From: Chloroflexota bacterium
Lineage (GTDB): Bacteria; Chloroflexota; Anaerolineae; Aggregatilineales; Phototrophicaceae
Assembly: GCA_011523515.1 (NCBI GenBank)
Contig: WTGO01000058.1
Coordinates: forward strand, 1-56,689
DNA length: 56,689 bases
Direction of reading: 5' to 3'
A model generated the notes under the pieces. It was not told where the DNA came from, searched no databases, and saw only the letters and a list, made by a program, of their open reading frames with translations. Made by a program: the position numbers and the translations under genes. Numbering within the stretch: position 1 is the stretch's first letter; each line of letters starts with the position of its first letter. Positions 53,495 to 56,689 of this stretch are shown here, piece after piece.

Positions 53495-54703
53495 CTACGT
53501 GTCGTTCGTTGACTCATCCGCCTGCGACAACTCTCCCGTCCGCAGCACCGAGACCAGTCTCTCGATCAACTGCGGCAAACTATGCTCGCGCCGCACGTTC
53601 TCACGCAGCGCCGCGCCAATCGCCGTCCGTTCAGCGGCGGACAGCGCCAACAAGCGCGCCAGCCGCTCTCGCAAGCCGCGCGCGTCCGCCGGCCCTTCAA
53701 TCAGCAGCAAGGGAGCGTATTCGCCCAGCAAGGGGGCAAAGGCCGGATTGCACACTATCGTCGGTACGCCGCAAGCCATGCTCTCCAGCGCCGCCTTGTC
53801 AAACAACCCAACCGGGCTCATGTTTACCGCCACGCTCGCCCGCCGATACCACTGCAAGACATCCGCCGGCGTCGCGTCGCCGAGCAACTGACAGCGTTCC
53901 GCGATAGCCAGCCGCCGAATCAGCGCGTGCAGTTCTCGCTCATACTCCCGAGGCGAGCCCGGCTGCACACCGCCGATCAGCGCCAGCCGCGCTTCGGACC
54001 CGGCAACCGCCTGTATCGTGGTCGCCTGATGTTTGACCGCCGCCAGCCGCGCCACCTGCACGACCAGGGGATCCCCCCCATCCCCAGCCCTTCCCCCACC
54101 AGGAGGGAAGGGAGATTGAATGCCCCCGCCCAAGCCAAGCGCTCGAGTCCCTTCTCCCTCACTTTGGGATGCCCGCCATAGAGTTGGCAGGAGGGGATTG
54201 GGGGGTGGGGGCGGCGCGTAGAAGTCGCAGTCGATGCCGTGCCCAATGACGCGCAACTTGTCGGTGTCGTAAGGGAAGCTCGTCTCGTCCGCGCTGACGA
54301 CGCGCCGCGACATCGTCAGCCCCAAGCGCAGCTGCGCCGAGCGCGCCCGATGCGTGTACCAGAGCGTGATCGGTACGCCTCGCGCGCTCAGCAGCGGCCC
54401 GGCCAGGCCGGCGAACAAGGGCATCATGTGGGCGAAACAGGCATCATAGCGCCGCTCGCGCAGCAGCCGCAGCAGATGCCGATAGAAGCCGACCACACGC
54501 TGCGGCTTGCTCAATCCGCGCTCGCGCCCGGCCGAGAATACCCGCACATTTTTCGGCAGCTGATACGTCCCGCGGTACATGGTGATTACATCGACGAACT
54601 CACAGCGCGCAGCCAACTCGCGGATCCACCCGCAGGCGAATCCCAATACCGGGTCCGCTTCGTCGGTCATGAGGTTGTAGAGCAGCAACCGCAGCTCGGC
54701 CAT
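53495..54703 (-). CDS. glycosyltransferase family 4 with inserted repeat
   Basis: A 402-residue GT-B enzyme. The N-terminal half ends at VIGHGIDCDFYAP; the donor half starts at DPLVVQVARLAAVKHQ and has KAALESMACGVPTIV. Between them, residues about 165-211 are a Pro/Gly-rich stretch encoded by two G-rich repeats in opposite orientation, kept in frame. The insert falls in the linker between the two Rossmann halves, where extra length may be tolerated. It would act in surface glycan building. The family match is secure; activity with the insert is unknown. Confidence 0.85.
   Translation of the reverse strand: MAELRLLLYNLMTDEADPVLGFACGWIRELAARCEFVDVITMYRGTYQLPKNVRVFSAGRERGLSKPQRVVGFYRHLLRLLRERRYDACFAHMMPLFAGLAGPLLSARGVPITLWYTHRARSAQLRLGLTMSRRVVSADETSFPYDTDKLRVIGHGIDCDFYAPPPPPNPLLPTLWRASQSEGEGTRALGLGGGIQSPFPPGGGRAGDGGDPLVVQVARLAAVKHQATTIQAVAGSEARLALIGGVQPGSPREYERELHALIRRLAIAERCQLLGDATPADVLQWYRRASVAVNMSPVGLFDKAALESMACGVPTIVCNPAFAPLLGEYAPLLLIEGPADARGLRERLARLLALSAAERTAIGAALRENVRREHSLPQLIERLVSVLRTGELSQADESTNDT
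54072..54211 (-). repeat. two-part G-rich repeat inside a glycosyltransferase gene
   Basis: 54149-54211 is a D-type copy (compare 23409-23466, with shared TGCCCGCCATAGAG) and 54074-54114 is a C-type copy in opposite orientation. On the coding strand the order matches 18317-18443, so the same composite occurs twice in the window. Confidence 0.75.
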
Positions 54704-54733
54704 GCCTCGCCTCGAATTCGTCCACTTCGACTG

Positions 54734-54742
54734 TGTTATAGT
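54734..54742 (+). promoter_or_regulatory. extended -10 element before the broken small gene
   Basis: TGT-TATAGT lies about 48 bases before the ATG at 54790, which also has GGAGA upstream. Expression signals therefore remain although the frame is broken. Confidence 0.45.
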
Positions 54743-54789
54743 TTACACTGTAGTTGCTGCTCGACCGCCACACTCAGCACGGAGACGGC

Positions 54790-55212
54790 ATGAAGAAACG
54801 CCGGGCCAGACGCAAAAACCCAAACCGTTTCCGCTTCGAGACGACGTTGTCGCCTGAAGTCGCGATAGAATGACTGCATGATCTTTCGCCGGTCGAGTTA
54901 ACGACTGTCGACCATGATTACGACCAGGCTTTTCAGGTAGAGAGTCAGAAGCTGGACGATACAATCTACTTTGAAATTAAGGTAATGGACCGTGCCGACT
55001 AGATGCCAGCCATGCTTGGTCAAATCATTCGCGGGCATATTCGCGCCATCGACGCGACCCGGACGCTTGTCGAAGGCGAACTGCGTTATTCGCCGCAGGT
55101 GAAATTCATTGGACTCGTATTCGCGACACTTCTTGGCGGCGGCTCGATTTGGGCCTTCCTGACAGGCAGTATACCGGCTGGCGATCCACTTACAAAAGCC
55201 CGGACCAAATGA
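54790..55212 (+). pseudogene. small protein gene with two in-frame stops
   Basis: One reading frame of 141 codons runs from ATG 54790 to TGA 55210-55212 but is cut by TGA at 54871-54873 and TAG at 55000-55002. The three parts read as one protein: KNPNRFRFETTLSPEVAIE, then LHDLSPVELTTVDHDY with YFEIKVMDRAD, then MLGQIIRGHIRAIDATRT and a C-terminal membrane segment. The outline is of a small beta-rich domain with a membrane anchor; no family recognised. CGA to TGA would explain the first stop. A decaying pseudogene fits best. Confidence 0.6.
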
Positions 55213-55273
55213 GCGGCAAAATCAAGGCGAAACCTGCGCCCGATTAACCGCGCAATGCCTATGGCGCTCGCCA

Positions 55274-55567
55274 TTATTTCGGATAGCCCAGCGCGTCCAC
55301 AGCCGCAGCCGCAGCCAGATCATTCGCCGAGAGCTTGTTGCCGGCGTCATGCGTCGTGAATGACACCGTCACCTGTCGATACCCAATCGTCATGTCCGGA
55401 TGATGATTCAAGCCCTCGGCGACCACGCCGACGCTCGACGCGAAAGCCACACCCGCCAGATAGCTGTCAAACGTAAACTCCTTGACCAGCACCTCGCCAT
55501 CCCGCGTCCACTTATTCAGCCTCGCCAAGCCGCCGCTGATTTCCGCTTCGCTCAATGCCTTTGTCAT
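55274..55567 (-). CDS. pterin-4a-carbinolamine dehydratase
   Basis: A 97-residue protein with the family motif NHHPDMTIGYRQVTVSFTTH: His55-His56-Pro57, then the conserved Tyr and His73. The enzyme dehydrates 4a-hydroxytetrahydrobiopterin to recycle pterin cofactors. Length and motif are normal. No aromatic amino acid hydroxylase lies nearby, as is common for bacterial copies. Confidence 0.93.
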   Translation of the reverse strand: MTKALSEAEISGGLARLNKWTRDGEVLVKEFTFDSYLAGVAFASSVGVVAEGLNHHPDMTIGYRQVTVSFTTHDAGNKLSANDLAAAAAVDALGYPK

Positions 55568-55686
55568 GAGATTCCAATCCGCTATGCTTGCCAGTCAAAA
55601 GCATTATAGCAGCTACGCGAGCTTGTCAGGCTGCCTGCTCGCGGTTATGCTATGGCGCTATGGGCAGGATTTGACAGTGGCACGAT

Positions 55687-56346
55687 ATGGTGAGCGATAG
55701 CTTCTTCTGCGTGATTGAAGGCATTGATGGCGCCGGCAAAACCAGCATCGCCCGCCAACTCCATGACGCTCTGTCGCAGACGCATCGCGACCTCGTCGCC
55801 CTTACTTATCAGCCGCACGACGATTCAGTCATGGGTCAGGAGATACGCGCTGCCTTATCCCGCCAGCGCGACATGAATGGTATCGAGCTGGCGCAGGCTT
55901 TCGCCCTCAATCGCAGCAATCACCTCAAAACCGTTATCGAACCCCACTTGCAAGAAGAGCAAGCAGTCCTTATATGCGACCGCTACCTGCTATCGTCACT
56001 GGTCTACCAGACACGCGGAATCGTCGAGATGCGGGACGTCTATCACATGAATCGCTGGGCGCTGGTCCCGCACTTGACGATTGTGCTGCAAGTGGAAGCG
56101 CACATCGCCTATCAGCGTATGGACGATCGCGGCAAGAGAGCGCGCGAGTTATTTGAGAATGACCTGCCGACGCGATTAAAAAAATATGAGGACGGTATCG
56201 CTCTGTTGCGCGAGAAGGGGCATACCATCGTCGAAGTTGACGGCAACGGCGCAATCACAGACGTGTTCAACCTAGCGTTGGACGCGCTCAAACATCACAA
56301 GCCGCCCTGGCTGCGCATCCAGCCACCGCTAATACTGGATAGCTGA
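55687..56346 (+). CDS. tmk: thymidylate kinase
   Basis: A 219-residue P-loop kinase with GIDGAGKT at about 12-19, the DRYLLSSLVYQ segment (the Asp-Arg-Tyr motif) and a late lid region. It phosphorylates dTMP to dTDP for DNA synthesis. The start at 55687 is an ATG with weak upstream signals. It follows an intergenic stretch after the convergent pterin dehydratase gene. Confidence 0.85.
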   Translation: MVSDSFFCVIEGIDGAGKTSIARQLHDALSQTHRDLVALTYQPHDDSVMGQEIRAALSRQRDMNGIELAQAFALNRSNHLKTVIEPHLQEEQAVLICDRYLLSSLVYQTRGIVEMRDVYHMNRWALVPHLTIVLQVEAHIAYQRMDDRGKRARELFENDLPTRLKKYEDGIALLREKGHTIVEVDGNGAITDVFNLALDALKHHKPPWLRIQPPLILDS

Positions 56347-56350
56347 CAGC

Positions 56351-56623
56351 CTAATTGAAGTATTCGCTCAGGTGGATCATTCGGGTGAAAACAGACGCAA
56401 CTCGTGATAACTCAACCGAAAGGAGCTGAGTAGCTCGCATAGTCGACCGCTTCACCAAACCTGAGCCTCCCAGATTCTCATCAAATGCAGAGCTAATGGA
56501 TTGCAACCCTTCAACAGTCTTAAGAGATTTTGATATGGTGCTCATTAGCGAATTTAACTTCAGCATCTCAGATCGATCATCGATATCACATGCCAACAGG
56601 ACATCCCCCAAAGTCTGGATCAA
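56351..56623 (-). CDS. partial hypothetical protein at the window edge
   Basis: A 90-residue AT-richer helical protein starting at TTG, with no family recognised. The frame stays open upstream to a TAG at 56678-56680 with no ATG, so the true start may be this TTG, or the gene continues past a frame break. It converges with thymidylate kinase, four bases apart. Confidence 0.4.
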   Translation of the reverse strand: MIQTLGDVLLACDIDDRSEMLKLNSLMSTISKSLKTVEGLQSISSAFDENLGGSGLVKRSTMRATQLLSVELSRVASVFTRMIHLSEYFN

Positions 56624-56689
56624 CTTATCGTGCGACCTATAAGGCTTGTCCGATAAAGCAGGAAATGAGAGAAGGTGCTAAATATGAGT

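Noticed and set aside
54871..55002. Selenocysteine or recoding at the in-frame TGA and TAG
   Set aside because: No SECIS-like hairpin was seen, the two stops differ, and the protein has no redox motif; pseudogene decay is simpler.
1..56689. tRNA, rRNA or CRISPR array
   Set aside because: No T-loop-like GGTTCGA with matching acceptor stems, no rRNA-like stretch, and no regularly spaced repeats were seen.

Overview
The window reads as chromosomal DNA of a GC-rich, free-living heterotrophic bacterium, most likely a Chloroflexota (Anaerolineae-like) lineage. This rests on the gene style, not on a marker gene: many importers that depend on a substrate-binding protein, extracytoplasmic proteins with Thr/Pro-rich linkers plus LysM or SH3 modules, and a cluster pairing a MutL-like (glutamate mutase L) protein with a DUF6754-like membrane protein. 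No rRNA, tRNA or CRISPR array was seen, so the assignment is inference.

Layout. 0-3 kb: a solute-binding protein, a class II aldolase-like protein and an EamA transporter. 3.1-5.4 kb: a type II restriction-modification module inserted at the end of the EamA gene between perfect 54-bp direct repeats. 5.5-10.6 kb: MetY, a Wzz-like protein, an enolase-superfamily/PLP-lyase pair and a nucleotidyltransferase. 10.6-12.5 kb: a LysM/SH3 gene broken by an in-frame stop, and a lipoprotein. 12.6-19.5 kb: a BMP-type (nucleoside/simple sugar) ABC importer operon with a sulfite-oxidase-like gene; a second restriction-modification pair splits the ATPase side from the permeases. 19.5-32.1 kb: single-gene metabolism (Nudix, WD40, sulfatase, two amidohydrolase/peptidase genes, CrtC-like, methyltransferase, NAD epimerase, glycosyltransferase, CPBP-like, MBL-fold). 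32.1-42.1 kb: a peptide importer (two permeases and a binding protein), a carboxypeptidase, a BMP binding lipoprotein, a beta-lactamase-fold hydrolase and an S9 peptidase, which look like peptide uptake and breakdown. 42.3-45.6 kb: a sugar importer without its ATPase. 45.6-51.9 kb, minus strand: six tightly packed genes for a probable membrane complex of unknown function. 52-56.7 kb: MscL, flavin reductase, glycosyltransferase, a broken small gene, pterin dehydratase, thymidylate kinase and a partial gene.

The points most worth attention are the R-M insertion with long target duplication, the second R-M pair coupled to a host permease, the six-gene membrane operon, a repeat family that sits just before start codons and enters two coding regions in frame, and two genes interrupted only by in-frame stops. 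All coordinates and motifs were read by eye; family names are from recognition and were not searched.
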